Assembly: GCF_015672735.1 (NCBI RefSeq)
Contig: NZ_JADABY010000015.1
Span: forward strand, 61,195 to 125,194
Reading direction: 5' to 3'
Origin: Citrobacter sp. Res13-Sevr-PEB04-36
GTDB taxonomy: Bacteria; Pseudomonadota; Gammaproteobacteria; Enterobacterales; Enterobacteriaceae
DNA length: 64,000 bases
The notes beneath the pieces were generated by a model, which saw only the letters and a program-made list of their open reading frames with translations, was not told where the DNA came from and did no database searches. Of this stretch, positions 21,124 through 30,842 are shown piece after piece (the stretch's first letter is position 1; each line of letters starts with the position of its first letter). A program made the translations under genes and the position numbers.

Positions 21124-21741
21124 TTACACCTCCCTCGGGTTTGCCAGATAACCGGTGGTATCCCCGGTTGGACGGCTGTTGGTGTTAGGTTTAATCACTA
21201 TATTCGGTTTGGTAAAGTGTGCGCCTGGTAGTGGGGCCACTGCCGCCAACGTCCCGTGTTTTTTGCGCAACTCATCAATCGGACCAAAGTCCAGTGCGCG
21301 TAGTGGGCAGGACTCAACACAGATGGGTTTTTTGCCGTCGGCAACGCGGTCGTGGCAGCCGTCACATTTGGTCATGTGTCCTTTGGCAGCATTGTACTGC
21401 GGTGCGCCGTAAGGGCAGGCCATATGGCAATAGCGACAGCCGATGCATACGTCCTCATCAACGACGACAAAACCGTCTTCGCGTTTATGCATGGCGCCGC
21501 TTGGACACACTTTGGTACATGCTGGATCTTCGCAGTGGTTGCACGAAATTGAGAGATAATAGGCGAAGACGTTTTGCTGCCAGACGCCGTTATCTTCCTG
21601 CCAGTCACCACCGGCGTATTCGTAAACGCGACGGAAGCTAACGTCCGGGGTTAAATCTTTATAGTCTTTACAGGCCAGTTCGCAGGTTTTACAACCGGTA
21701 CAACGGGCGGAGTCGATAAAAAATCCGTACTGCGCATTCAT
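21124..21741 (-). CDS. ynfG: Four-cluster ferredoxin-like electron-transfer subunit YnfG
   Basis: A 205-residue DmsB-type subunit. Cysteine groups for four [4Fe-4S] clusters are visible: CTGCKTCELACKD near residue 14, CNHCEDPACTKVCP near 67, CIGCRYCHMACPYG near 99, and CDGCHDR...CVESCP near 126-145. It carries electrons from YnfH to the molybdopterin subunit. It sits 10 bases downstream of ynfE in the same operon. Confidence 0.96.
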   Translation of the reverse strand: MNAQYGFFIDSARCTGCKTCELACKDYKDLTPDVSFRRVYEYAGGDWQEDNGVWQQNVFAYYLSISCNHCEDPACTKVCPSGAMHKREDGFVVVDEDVCIGCRYCHMACPYGAPQYNAAKGHMTKCDGCHDRVADGKKPICVESCPLRALDFGPIDELRKKHGTLAAVAPLPGAHFTKPNIVIKPNTNSRPTGDTTGYLANPREV

Positions 21742-21751
21742 GAGTTATTCC

Positions 21752-24190
21752 TTAAACCTTCTCAATCTCGACCAGGTTAGTGTGCTGCGGGTTACCTTTG
21801 GCCAACGGTGACGGACGCTGGGTGGTCAGCGTGTTGACACAGGCACCATGGTCAATTTTGTCGCCAGACATATCGGCATCGTGCCATGCACCCTGGCCCA
21901 TCGCGCTAACGCCGGGGAGAATTCGCGGGGTTACTTTTGCGGGGATGTGCACTTCGCCTCGATCGTTAAAAACCCGTACCATATCGCCATTGGCAATGCC
22001 GCGTTTTTGCGCATCCAGCGGATTTATCCAGACCTCCTGGCGACAGGAGGCTTTAAGTACGTCAATGTTGCCGTAGCTTGAGTGGGTGCGGGATTTATAG
22101 TGGAAACCAAATAGCTGGAGCGGGAAATGACGGCGTTTAGGATCGTCCCAACCTTCAAATGTCGAGGCATAAACAGGCAGGGGGCTAATAACGTCGTCTT
22201 TTTGCAGTTCCCAGGTACTGGCAATTTTTGCCAGACGACTGGAGTAGATTTCGATCTTACCTGACGGTGTTTTCAGCGGATTGGCATTGGGATCATCGCG
22301 GAACTTTTTGTAGGCGACATAGTGTCCGTTAGGATCTTTACGCTTATAGATCCCCATTTTTTTTAGCTCATCATAAGAAGGCAGAGCAGGGTCTTTAGCC
22401 AGCATTTTGGCATACAAATACTGCAGCCATTGCTCCTGCGAACGACCTTCGGTAAAGCGTTGATAGATATCATTACCAAGACGTTTTGCGACTTCGCTCA
22501 TTATCCAGTAGATGGGTTTTCGCTCGAATTTCGCGGTGGTCGCGGGTTGAATAAAGATCAGATATCCCATATTCCCTGCATAATCGTTCGGGATAATGTC
22601 TTCTTGTTCAACGGTCATCAGATCGGGCAGCAGAATATCGGCATATTTGGCTGAGGAGGTCATGAAATTCTCAATGACCACAATCATTTCGCATTTCGAG
22701 TCATCCTGTAGAATCTCGTGCGTCTTATTGATATCCGAATGCTGGTTAGTGATGGTATTGCCCGCATAGTTCCAGATAAATTTAATCGGTACATCCAACT
22801 TATCTTTTCCGCGCACGCCGTCTCGTGTAGCAGTCATTTCAGTCCCGCGTGCGATAGCGTCAGTCCAGCTAAAACAGGAAATCTGCGTTTTGACCGGATT
22901 CTCCGGCAGCGGCATGCGCTCAATCGTAATGGTATAGGTGGATTCACGAGCGCCGCTGTTACCGCCGTTGATGCCAACGTTACCGGTCAGAATGGGTAAC
23001 ATAGCAATAGCTCGGGAAGTTAGTTCACCGTTTGCCTGGCGCTGCGGTCCCCATCCCTGGCAGATGTATGCAGGTTTGGTACTCCCGATCTCTCTGGCTA
23101 ATTTAATAATGCGCTCTGCCGGGATCCCGGTGATGTGCGATGCCCATTCAGGTGTCTTCGCAACACCATCATCGCCGTCGCCCAAAATATAGGCTTTATA
23201 ATGTCCGTTTGCGGGGGCGTCTACCGGTAGGGTTTTTTCGTCATAACCAACGCAATACTTGTCGAGGAATGGTTGGTCGACAAGTTTCTCGTTAATCATC
23301 ACCCAGGCAATTCCTGCTACAAGAGCGGCGTCAGTGCCTGGACGAATCGGGATCCACCCATCTTCACGACCCGCTGCAGTATCGGTATAACGCGGATCGA
23401 TAACGATCATTCGAGCATTGGATCGTTCCCGGGCTTGTTCCAGGAAGTAGGTAATGCCACCGCCGCTCATGCGGGTTTCGGCCGGGTTATTACCAAACAT
23501 CACGACCAGTTTGGTGTTTTCGATGTCTGAAGTGCTATTACCGTCATTTGAACCATAGGTATAGGGCATTGCCGCTGCAATTTGAGCTGTACTGTACGTC
23601 CCGTAATGACTCAGGAACCCGCCATAGCAGTTCATCAGACGCGCCACTAGCGAGGCGTAAGGGGACGAGCGGGTAATGTTGCCGCCAACAATGCCGGAGG
23701 TATAGTTGATGTAGACCGCTTCATTTCCATATTTTTGGACAGTGTTTTTCAGACTGTCGCTGATGGTATCCAGGGCTTCCTGCCAGCTAATGCGCTCAAA
23801 TTTACCTTCACCACGTTTGCCAACACGCTTCATCGGATAATTAAGTCGGTCAGGGTGATTAATACGTCGGCGGATTGAGCGACCTCGCAGGCAGGCACGA
23901 ACCTGATGGTTCCCATAGATGTCATCGCCAGTATTGTCAGTTTCTACCCAACATACTTCGTCATCTTTAACATGCAGTCGCAAAGCACAGCGGCTACCGC
24001 AATTAACTGAGCATGCGCCCCAGACGATTTTATCTTCAACTGGCCGTATTGATTGCTGCACCGCAGCGGCCGCCGCCCGCATCCCGAAAGGTAGTGACAA
24101 GCCTCCTGCGGCAAGCGCCAGCGTACCGATAGCTGAGGACTTAACTAACGTCCTGCGGCTAATGCCTCCATATTGCTCAACTTCAGACAT
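21752..24190 (-). CDS. ynfE: Tat-exported molybdopterin (selenate/DMSO-type) reductase YnfE/YnfF
   Basis: The large catalytic subunit of a DMSO-reductase-family enzyme; YnfE in Salmonella and E. coli is linked to selenate reduction. The twin-arginine signal (SRRTLVKSSAIGTLALAAG) is in the first 35 residues, then CSVNCGSRCALRLH, the [4Fe-4S]-binding region, and bis-MGD-binding blocks (YTYGSNDGNS, MFGNNPAETRMSGGG, LLPDLMTVEQED). The ATG at 24190 has GGAG six bases upstream; ATG 24202 does not. E. coli K-12 has two tandem catalytic genes, ynfE and ynfF, but only one is present here; the sequence is closer to YnfE as I recall it. Confidence 0.94.
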   Translation of the reverse strand: MSEVEQYGGISRRTLVKSSAIGTLALAAGGLSLPFGMRAAAAAVQQSIRPVEDKIVWGACSVNCGSRCALRLHVKDDEVCWVETDNTGDDIYGNHQVRACLRGRSIRRRINHPDRLNYPMKRVGKRGEGKFERISWQEALDTISDSLKNTVQKYGNEAVYINYTSGIVGGNITRSSPYASLVARLMNCYGGFLSHYGTYSTAQIAAAMPYTYGSNDGNSTSDIENTKLVVMFGNNPAETRMSGGGITYFLEQARERSNARMIVIDPRYTDTAAGREDGWIPIRPGTDAALVAGIAWVMINEKLVDQPFLDKYCVGYDEKTLPVDAPANGHYKAYILGDGDDGVAKTPEWASHITGIPAERIIKLAREIGSTKPAYICQGWGPQRQANGELTSRAIAMLPILTGNVGINGGNSGARESTYTITIERMPLPENPVKTQISCFSWTDAIARGTEMTATRDGVRGKDKLDVPIKFIWNYAGNTITNQHSDINKTHEILQDDSKCEMIVVIENFMTSSAKYADILLPDLMTVEQEDIIPNDYAGNMGYLIFIQPATTAKFERKPIYWIMSEVAKRLGNDIYQRFTEGRSQEQWLQYLYAKMLAKDPALPSYDELKKMGIYKRKDPNGHYVAYKKFRDDPNANPLKTPSGKIEIYSSRLAKIASTWELQKDDVISPLPVYASTFEGWDDPKRRHFPLQLFGFHYKSRTHSSYGNIDVLKASCRQEVWINPLDAQKRGIANGDMVRVFNDRGEVHIPAKVTPRILPGVSAMGQGAWHDADMSGDKIDHGACVNTLTTQRPSPLAKGNPQHTNLVEIEKV

Positions 24191-24290
24191 AACCCACTCC
24201 ATTATAGTTACCGCTATATATTATCTTTAACAACGAAATTAATAGCATGCTAATGATGTGGTGAGTTTACCTATTTTGGGGTAAGGCTTA

Positions 24291-24304
24291 TTAATGCATA
24301 TCAA
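24291..24304 (-). promoter_or_regulatory. FNR-type site upstream of ynfE
   Basis: On the minus strand this reads TTGATATGCATTAA, one mismatch from the FNR consensus TTGAT-N4-ATCAA. It is centred about 107 bases before the ynfE start; a -10-like TATTAA near 24240 would put FNR at about -60. This agrees with anaerobic induction of the operon in E. coli. Confidence 0.65.
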
Positions 24305-24338
24305 ACCAGGAGTAACCCTCCGCGAACGGAGGGCAGGA

Positions 24339-24644
24339 TTATTGCGGTTCGGCGGGGTGGCCGTCCTGAGATGGTGTGCTATTGGCGGGGGCGTTACCGC
24401 TGCTGGTACGAGCGTAAAGGATTTTATGCGTGTCGTTGGCACAATGCCCCACAACCAGAGAATCAGGCTGATCGGCCTGGTCGTTAGGGACGATACTTAA
24501 AGTGAAGCTGGATTCTGCAACCCCATTATTCATAATGCGCTGCTCGATATCGCTCCTGACCCTTTCACACGACTCAGGTGCCGCCAGAACCTGCGGGGAG
24601 GCGATTATCAGCAAACTCGCGGCAATTCCTGTAGAGAATTTCAT
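24339..24644 (-). CDS. ynfD: Secreted DUF1161 protein YnfD
   Basis: A 101-residue periplasmic protein with a signal peptide (MKFSTGIAASLLIIASPQVLAA) followed by the DUF1161 core ESCERVRSDIEQRIMNNGV and VVGHCANDTHKILYARTSSG. Two conserved Cys residues may form a disulfide. The C-terminus is Pro/Asn/Gly-rich. Function unknown. Of three possible starts (TTG 24650, ATG 24647, ATG 24644), the last has the best spacing from AGGAG and gives the E. coli length. Confidence 0.88.
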   Translation of the reverse strand: MKFSTGIAASLLIIASPQVLAAPESCERVRSDIEQRIMNNGVAESSFTLSIVPNDQADQPDSLVVGHCANDTHKILYARTSSGNAPANSTPSQDGHPAEPQ

Positions 24645-24750
24645 CATCAACTCCTTTCATGACAGACATTCTTTAAGATTAGCATTTCTGGTGTAAATAA
24701 CTGTATTTGCTAATATGATTGAGAATTATCTCCTTATGCTGGTGAAAAAT

Positions 24751-25461
24751 GTGAAGAAACAGACCCTGTTAGGTTTCCTGTGCGTCGTGTTGGTCGGGTG
24801 TGATAACGGCAAAGAGCTTGTTTCCTTTACACCGGAAATGGCCAGTTTCTCCAATGAATTCGATTTTGATCCGCTGCGCGGTCCAGTGAAGGATTTCAGC
24901 CAGACGTTGCTGAATGATAAGGGGGAAGTGGCCAAGCGTGTGAGTGGTACGCTCTCTCAGGAGGGCTGCTTTGATACGCTGGAGCTGCATGATATTGAGA
25001 GCAATAGCGGAATGGCGTTAGTGCTGGATGCCAACTATTACCTTGACGCCGAAACGCTGGAAAAAAAGATCCGTTTGCAGGGGAAATGCCAACTGGCGGA
25101 ATTGCCTTCGGCTGGGGTGGTATGGGAAACCGACGATAATGGTTTTATTGTTTCGGCGACGGGTAAAGAAATGAAAGTGCAGTACCGGTACGACGCAGAA
25201 GGTTACCCGCTGGGTAAAACCACCATCAGTAAAGATAATACGCTATCTGTTAAAGCGAAACCGTCGGTCGATCCGTTGAAAAAACTGGATTATACGGCAG
25301 AGAGTTTGTTGAACGATCGCTCGTTGGGTAACGTCACGCAAACGTGTGAATACGATAACCATGCGAATCCGCTCAACTGCCAGCTTGTTATCGTTGATGA
25401 GAGCACGAAGCCGGCAGTTGAACACCATTACACGATTAAAAACACCATTGATTATTATTAA
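24751..25461 (+). CDS. ynfC: Lipoprotein YnfC (UPF0257)
   Basis: A predicted outer- or inner-membrane lipoprotein: signal segment then lipobox LVGC, with the lipidated Cys at residue 17. The mature part (SFTPEMASFSNEFDFDPLRGPVKDF) is very like E. coli YnfC. Function unknown. The frame is open to an ATG at 24715 and has another ATG at 24736, but the GTG at 24751 gives exactly the E. coli length (236) and lipobox position; its ribosome-binding site (GGTGA) is poor, so 24736 remains possible. Confidence 0.82.
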   Translation: MKKQTLLGFLCVVLVGCDNGKELVSFTPEMASFSNEFDFDPLRGPVKDFSQTLLNDKGEVAKRVSGTLSQEGCFDTLELHDIESNSGMALVLDANYYLDAETLEKKIRLQGKCQLAELPSAGVVWETDDNGFIVSATGKEMKVQYRYDAEGYPLGKTTISKDNTLSVKAKPSVDPLKKLDYTAESLLNDRSLGNVTQTCEYDNHANPLNCQLVIVDESTKPAVEHHYTIKNTIDYY

Positions 25462-25466
25462 CAGTC

Positions 25467-26027
25467 TTACTGTGCGGTAGGCTGCAACAGGTTAGTACCG
25501 GGTGCTTTATGTTCCGCCAGATATTGGTGCTGGAAGATGCACATACGGATGGTGTTTCGGTACTGTCCGTTAATAAAGAACTCATGAATCAGTTCGCCTT
25601 CTACCATAAAACCGAGTTTGCGGTAGATATGAATGGCCTTTTCGTTTTCTTTATCGACGATCAGATATAGCTTGTATAAATTGAGCACAGTGAAGCCGTA
25701 ATCCATCGCCAGCTTTGCCGCTCGCGTGGCGAGACCTTTGCCCTGGAAATCCGGCGAAATAATGATCTGGAATTCGGCCCGGCGGTGCACATGGTTGATC
25801 TCCACTAGCTCCACCAGACCCGCTTTTTCACCGTTGCATTCCACGACAAAGCGGCGTTCGCTTTGGTCATGAATATGCTTGTCATACAGGTCCGACAGCT
25901 CAACGAACGCTTCGTATGGCTCTTCGAACCAATAACGCATCACGCTGGCGTTGTTATCAAGCTGATGGACAAATCGTAAATCTTCACGCTCCAGCGGGCG
26001 CAACTTAACACTGAGGGCGCTTGTCAT
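25467..26027 (-). CDS. speG: Spermidine N1-acetyltransferase SpeG
   Basis: A GNAT-family enzyme that acetylates spermidine and spermine to relieve polyamine toxicity; it forms a dodecamer with an allosteric polyamine site. The acetyl-CoA loop [17 protein letters not shown] and the [21 protein letters not shown] block are nearly identical to E. coli. The start at 26027 ([16 protein letters not shown]) has AGGA upstream and gives 186 residues. Convergent with ynfC. It complements the MdtJI exporter at 9.3 kb. Confidence 0.95.
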   Translation of the reverse strand: MTSALSVKLRPLEREDLRFVHQLDNNASVMRYWFEEPYEAFVELSDLYDKHIHDQSERRFVVECNGEKAGLVELVEINHVHRRAEFQIIISPDFQGKGLATRAAKLAMDYGFTVLNLYKLYLIVDKENEKAIHIYRKLGFMVEGELIHEFFINGQYRNTIRMCIFQHQYLAEHKAPGTNLLQPTAQ

Positions 26028-26064
26028 AACGTATCCTTTCAATTTCCTTTATTGAGCACAAAAA

Positions 26065-26406
26065 TTATGGCGCGACGGTACGACCGGTTCGGCGGTCAAG
26101 GCAGCGCAGGGTATTGGGTTCCCAGTAGGCATTAATGTTGGCGCTCTGTTCGCACTTATCGCGACTGTCAAAGGCCACATCGGCTTTATCCCACTCTTTC
26201 TCGGTGCGCGTATTCACCTTATGGCGCAAATTACGCGTATCGTTCCACTGTTCCTTTTCCATCGCAGCCTGTTGACGACTTTGGGCGCTGTCCCCGGACT
26301 CAATAACCAGTTTACTGGTTTCAGCAAATGCGGAAGAGGTGTATACAACCGCCGCCAGCGTAAGCATGGCCGTCAGGCACAGGCGTTTGCTCAGAGTTTT
26401 GTTCAT
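26065..26406 (-). CDS. ynfB: Secreted UPF0482 protein YnfB
   Basis: A 113-residue exported protein with a signal peptide ending near SSAFA. The mature part is highly charged ([34 protein letters not shown]) and ends with a two-Cys segment ([28 protein letters not shown]). Function unknown. The ATG at 26406 has AAGGA eight bases upstream and equals the E. coli start; the longer frame from 26433 is not supported. It lies just upstream of, and in line with, speG. Confidence 0.88.
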   Translation of the reverse strand: MNKTLSKRLCLTAMLTLAAVVYTSSAFAETSKLVIESGDSAQSRQQAAMEKEQWNDTRNLRHKVNTRTEKEWDKADVAFDSRDKCEQSANINAYWEPNTLRCLDRRTGRTVAP

Positions 26407-26559
26407 GGCGAATTCCTTTAATGAGAAAGGCAAAAAACGATAAAACAGGGTTAAATTCTACACTATTCCTGTTGCGGGTCATACCCGCCCGGCGGATATG
26501 GATAAACTGTCCGCATTCTGTCGTATCATGCTTAAACCTAACGTCACTGAATACTGTCC

Positions 26560-26886
26560 ATGCTTAAAACGACATTGCTTTTTTTCGTCACGGCGCTGTG
26601 TGAAATCATCGGCTGCTTTTTACCCTGGCTCTGGTTGAAGCGAGGTGCAACGGCCTGGTTGCTTCTCCCGGCAGGGGTGTCACTGGCCTTGTTTGTGTGG
26701 CTACTGACGTTGCATCCGGCTGCGAGCGGGCGCGTGTACGCGGCATATGGCGGCGTTTATGTGGTGACCGCACTGATGTGGCTGCGTATTGTCGATGGCG
26801 TAAAACTGAGTCTGTACGACTGGTCCGGGGCGTTGATTGCATTGTGTGGAATGTTGATCATCGTCGCGGGATGGGGGCGCGCATAG
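26560..26886 (+). CDS. ynfA: UPF0060 inner-membrane protein YnfA (SMR-like)
   Basis: A 108-residue protein with four hydrophobic helices, distantly related to the SMR exporters. An early Glu in [10 protein letters not shown] is placed like the essential SMR glutamate. [17 protein letters not shown] is a family hallmark. Work on the Shigella homologue reports drug efflux, but its physiological role is not settled. Divergent from ynfB. Confidence 0.92.
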   Translation: MLKTTLLFFVTALCEIIGCFLPWLWLKRGATAWLLLPAGVSLALFVWLLTLHPAASGRVYAAYGGVYVVTALMWLRIVDGVKLSLYDWSGALIALCGMLIIVAGWGRA

Positions 26887-26923
26887 CGCCTTTTTTGTGA
26901 TCGACTAGCGTTTTTATGATCAT

Positions 26924-26941
26924 CATACTTGTATGGTAGTA
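26924..26941 (+). promoter_or_regulatory. Candidate RspR operator before rspA
   Basis: CATACTTGTATG is a perfect palindrome with a two-base centre, followed by GTAGTA; it is about 53 bases before the rspA ATG. The overlapping 12-mer TGTATGGTAGTA recurs with one change upstream of ydfI in the opposite orientation. RspR, the GntR-type regulator of rspAB, is encoded at 41.7 kb. Confidence 0.45.
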
Positions 26942-26993
26942 GCTCAGTTGGGTAAGTTTCCTGCATCAGACACAGAGATGTAAGGAACAGAGT

Positions 26994-28208
26994 ATGAAGA
27001 TTGTAGGGGCAGACGTTTTTGTTACCTGTCCGGGGCGAAATTTCGTCACATTGAAAATCACCACCGAGGACGGGATCACGGGCTTAGGGGACGCCACGCT
27101 GAATGGACGCGAGTTATCTGTTGCGTCCTATCTGAAGGATCATGTGTGTCCGCAGCTTATTGGCCGCGATGCGCACCGCATTGAGGATATCTGGCAATTC
27201 TTCTACAAAGGCGCGTACTGGCGTCGTGGCCCGGTTACCATGTCGGCGATATCTGCTGTTGATATGGCGCTGTGGGATATCAAAGCAAAAGCCGCGAATA
27301 TGCCGCTGTATCAGTTGCTGGGTGGCGCATCCCGCGAAGGTGTAATGGTTTACTGCCACACTACCGGTCGTACCATTGATGATGTGCTGGAAGACTACGC
27401 GCGTCATCAGGAGATGGGCTTTAAAGCGATTCGCGTCCAGTGCGGCGTACCGGGTATGAAAACCACCTACGGCATGTCGAAAGGCAAGGGACTGGCCTAT
27501 GAACCCGCGACCAAAGGGCAGTGGCCGGAAGAACAGCTGTGGTCAACGGAAAAATACCTCGATTTCACTCCTCAGTTGTTTGATGCCGTGCGTAACAAAT
27601 TTGGTTTCAATGAACACCTGTTGCATGACATGCACCATCGCCTGACGCCAATAGAAGCCGCACGGTTTGGCAAAAGCATTGAACAGTATCGCTTATTCTG
27701 GATGGAAGATCCGACCCCCGCCGAAAACCAGGAATGTTTCCGACTGATTCGCCAGCATACGGTGACGCCGATTGCGGTAGGAGAAGTGTTTAACAGTATA
27801 TGGGATTGCAAACAGCTAATCGAAGAACAGCTTATCGACTACATCCGCACCACTATTACCCATGCGGGCGGCATCACCGGCATGCGCCGTATTGCTGATT
27901 TTGCGTCGCTGTACCAGGTGCGTACCGGTTCTCACGGGCCTTCTGATTTGTCTCCAGTTTGCATGGCTGCTGCGCTGCATTTTGACCTGTGGGTGCCGAA
28001 CTTCGGTGTACAGGAATATATGGGTTATTCCGAGCAAATGCTGGAAGTCTTCCCGCATAACTGGACGTTCGATAACGGCTATATGCACCCTGGTGACAAA
28101 CCGGGCCTGGGTATTGAATTCGACGAAAAACTCGCGGCGAAATATCCGTACGATCCGGCCTATCTACCCGTCGCGCGCCTTGAAGATGGCACCTTGTGGA
28201 ACTGGTAA
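26994..28208 (+). CDS. rspA: D-mannonate dehydratase RspA (enolase superfamily)
   Basis: A 404-residue ManD-type enolase-superfamily enzyme that dehydrates D-mannonate to 2-keto-3-deoxygluconate; E. coli RspA was first described through its effect on rpoS induction by a homoserine-lactone-like signal. Metal ligands of the barrel are in [10 protein letters not shown] and IAVGEVF. The tail [21 protein letters not shown] is typical of ManD proteins. AAGGA precedes the ATG. It heads an operon with rspB 13 bases downstream. Confidence 0.93.
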   Translation: MKIVGADVFVTCPGRNFVTLKITTEDGITGLGDATLNGRELSVASYLKDHVCPQLIGRDAHRIEDIWQFFYKGAYWRRGPVTMSAISAVDMALWDIKAKAANMPLYQLLGGASREGVMVYCHTTGRTIDDVLEDYARHQEMGFKAIRVQCGVPGMKTTYGMSKGKGLAYEPATKGQWPEEQLWSTEKYLDFTPQLFDAVRNKFGFNEHLLHDMHHRLTPIEAARFGKSIEQYRLFWMEDPTPAENQECFRLIRQHTVTPIAVGEVFNSIWDCKQLIEEQLIDYIRTTITHAGGITGMRRIADFASLYQVRTGSHGPSDLSPVCMAAALHFDLWVPNFGVQEYMGYSEQMLEVFPHNWTFDNGYMHPGDKPGLGIEFDEKLAAKYPYDPAYLPVARLEDGTLWNW

Positions 28209-28221
28209 GGAGTGGTTTGCC

Positions 28222-29241
28222 ATGAAAAGTATTGTGATTGAAAAAGCGAATGCACTGGTGATTGAAGAGCGAGCTATTCCGACACCAGGGGCAGGAGAAG
28301 TGAGAGTAAAGGTTAAGCTGGCGGGTATTTGTGGCTCTGATAGTCATATTTATCGCGGGCATAATCCATTTGCAAAATATCCGCGGGTTATCGGCCACGA
28401 GTTTTTTGGCATTATTGATGCGGTAGGTGAAGGTGTTGATAGCTCACGTTTGGGTGAGCGGGTGTCTGTTGACCCGGTGATCAGCTGCGGGCACTGTTAT
28501 CCCTGTTCAATTGGTAAACCGAACGTCTGCACATCGTTGGTGGTATTAGGTGTTCATCGCGATGGTGGCTTTAGCGAGTTTGCTGTGGTACCGGCAAAAA
28601 ATGCATGGCTGATCCCGGATTCAGTGAAAGATGAGCATGCTGTTATGGTTGAACCTTTTACCATTGCGGCGAACGTCACCGGACAAATCAAACCAACAGT
28701 AAACGATATCGCGCTTATTTACGGTGCGGGGCCGATGGGGTTGACGACCGTTCAGGCACTTAAACGTGTCTATAACGTGAAAACGGTGGTTATTGCCGAC
28801 AGGATCGAAGAACGTCTGGCGATGGCCAAACAATGCGGCGCTGACTGGACCATTAATAATGGTCAGCAATCGCTACAGGATTTTCTGACTGAGAAAGGAT
28901 TAAAACCCACAATCATCGTCGATGCAGCGTGTCATCCATCTATTTTACAGGAGGCTATTACGCTGGCATCGCCAGCCGCCCGGATTGTTTTGATGGGGTT
29001 CTCCAGCGATCCTTGTCAGATTGTGCAACAGGGCATTACCGGGAAAGAACTTTCCATTTATTCATCACGGTTAAACGCGAATAAATTCCCGGTGGTTATT
29101 GATTGGCTGGTTAAAGGACTTATCGATCCGAATAAACTGATTACCCACACTTTTGACTATCACCACGTTACCAACGCAATCGAATTGTTTGAGAAAGATC
29201 AGCAGCACTGCTGCAAAGTTTTACTCACATTCGCTGAATAA
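28222..29241 (+). CDS. rspB: Zinc-type alcohol dehydrogenase RspB
   Basis: A 339-residue medium-chain dehydrogenase related to L-threonine, idonate and galactonate dehydrogenases. Zinc site residues: CGSDSHIYRGHNP (catalytic Cys), GHEFFG (His-Glu) and the structural Cys group CGHCYPCSIGKPNVC near residues 89-103. The nucleotide-binding YGAGPMGLTTVQALK motif is near residue 170. The exact sugar-acid substrate is unknown. GGAG is ten bases before the ATG. An in-frame extension of this ORF into rspA has no support. Confidence 0.93.
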   Translation: MKSIVIEKANALVIEERAIPTPGAGEVRVKVKLAGICGSDSHIYRGHNPFAKYPRVIGHEFFGIIDAVGEGVDSSRLGERVSVDPVISCGHCYPCSIGKPNVCTSLVVLGVHRDGGFSEFAVVPAKNAWLIPDSVKDEHAVMVEPFTIAANVTGQIKPTVNDIALIYGAGPMGLTTVQALKRVYNVKTVVIADRIEERLAMAKQCGADWTINNGQQSLQDFLTEKGLKPTIIVDAACHPSILQEAITLASPAARIVLMGFSSDPCQIVQQGITGKELSIYSSRLNANKFPVVIDWLVKGLIDPNKLITHTFDYHHVTNAIELFEKDQQHCCKVLLTFAE

Positions 29242-29294
29242 TATTAATTACTGCGAGTAAGTGGTACGCATCTTACCTCTTAGAGATAGCCAAT

Positions 29295-30674
29295 ATGAAT
29301 CAAGAAAAACACGAAAGATCAACGAAAGATCTGGTGAGAGCCGCCGTTTCAGGATGGTTAGGTACGGCTCTCGAATTTATGGATTTCCAGTTATATTCTT
29401 TGGGTGCCGCACTGGTATTCCATGAGATATTTTTCCCGGAACAATCAGCCGCGATGGCGCTCATTTTAGCAATGGGCACATACGGGGCAGGTTATATTGC
29501 TCGCATCGTTGGAGCATTTATATTTGGTAAAATGGGTGACAGCATCGGACGTAAAAAGGTGCTGTTTATTACCATCACCATGATGGGGATCTGTACCACC
29601 CTAATTGGCGTACTGCCGACCTACGCGCAAATTGGCATCTTTGCGCCAGTGTTGCTGGTGACGCTGCGTATCGTGCAGGGATTGGGCGCCGGAGCTGAAA
29701 TTTCTGGCGCAGGAACCATGCTTGCAGAGTACGCGCCAAAAGGAAAGCGCGGTATTATTTCCTCCCTTGTCGCGATGGGAACGAACTGCGGTACGCTGAG
29801 TGCCACGGCAATCTGGGCCGTGATGTTCTTTGCTCTTGACCGCGAGGAATTGCTGGCCTGGGGGTGGCGTATTCCGTTCCTGGCAAGTGTGGTGGTAATG
29901 ATTTTTGCCATCTGGTTACGCATGAATCTCAAGGAAAGCCCGGTATTTGAAAAAGTAAATGATGGTGAAAATGCACCGGCATTAAATGACCCATCAGAAA
30001 ACTCGCTGGGAGCGATGTTCACCAGTAAATCTTTCTGGCTGGCAACCGGGTTACGCTTTGGTCAGGCGGGTAACTCAGGTTTAATTCAGACATTCCTTGC
30101 AGGTTATCTGGTACAGACGTTGTTATTTAATAAATCGATACCTACCGATGCGTTAATGATAAGTTCTGTTATTGGATTTATTACCATACCGCTTCTGGGA
30201 TGGTTGTCTGATAAATATGGTCGTCGTTTGCCTTATATCATCCTGAATATATCAGCCATTATTCTGGCCTACCCAATGCTGTCTATAGTGGTTGATAATT
30301 CGTATAGTCCCGGTGTGATCATGACCGCGCTGATTGTTATCCATAACTTTGCGGTGCTGGGATTATTTGCCCTCGAAAATATCACCATGGCTGAAATGTT
30401 CGGTGCACGTAATCGATTTACGCGGATGGCGATTTCAAAAGAAGCGGGTGGGTTGGTTGCCGTTGGTTTTGGTCCCGTTCTGGCCGGTATTTTCTGCAAC
30501 ATGACTAATTCCTGGTGGCCTATTTTGGTGATGGTCATCATCTACTCACTGATCGGTTTAGTTTCAGCGATCCTGATGCCTGAAGTTAAAGATCGCGATC
30601 TGAGTGTTCTGGAAGACGCTGCCGAAGTGAGCAAAACCAAGAAGGTACGCGGCGGGGTTACTCAGGCAAGCTAA
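29295..30674 (+). CDS. ydfJ: MHS-family metabolite:H+ symporter YdfJ (intact)
   Basis: A 459-residue MFS transporter of the metabolite:proton symport subgroup. The N-terminal GWLGTALEFMDFQLY block and the loop motif GKMGDSIGRKKVLF identify the family; about 12 helices are present. In E. coli K-12 this gene is broken by the Qin prophage; here it is whole and lies in line with rspAB and ydfI, so it probably imports the sugar acid those enzymes use. Confidence 0.9.
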   Translation: MNQEKHERSTKDLVRAAVSGWLGTALEFMDFQLYSLGAALVFHEIFFPEQSAAMALILAMGTYGAGYIARIVGAFIFGKMGDSIGRKKVLFITITMMGICTTLIGVLPTYAQIGIFAPVLLVTLRIVQGLGAGAEISGAGTMLAEYAPKGKRGIISSLVAMGTNCGTLSATAIWAVMFFALDREELLAWGWRIPFLASVVVMIFAIWLRMNLKESPVFEKVNDGENAPALNDPSENSLGAMFTSKSFWLATGLRFGQAGNSGLIQTFLAGYLVQTLLFNKSIPTDALMISSVIGFITIPLLGWLSDKYGRRLPYIILNISAIILAYPMLSIVVDNSYSPGVIMTALIVIHNFAVLGLFALENITMAEMFGARNRFTRMAISKEAGGLVAVGFGPVLAGIFCNMTNSWWPILVMVIIYSLIGLVSAILMPEVKDRDLSVLEDAAEVSKTKKVRGGVTQAS

Positions 30675-30782
30675 TTCGTTAAACGGTATGGTCGGGATGA
30701 GACAGTCATGTCTCGGCCATGCTGTCACATAGCTTAAAATGATGTCATACCAATAATAAAAAGCTTAATACAAATCAAAACA

Positions 30783-30794
30783 TACAACCATACA
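30783..30794 (-). promoter_or_regulatory. Second copy of the candidate RspR element before ydfI
   Basis: On the minus strand TGTATGGTTGTA differs at one base from TGTATGGTAGTA upstream of rspA. It lies about 49 bases before the ydfI ATG, similar to the spacing at rspA. Confidence 0.4.
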
Positions 30795-30842
30795 GGCGTT
30801 ACTCTGAGATGGTCCTGATTTCATTGATAAGTAGGTTATACC

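Noticed and set aside
27862..28221. Long frame extending rspB backwards through rspA
   Set aside because: It lies in another frame inside rspA; rspB has its own GGAG and ATG at 28222 matching the family length.
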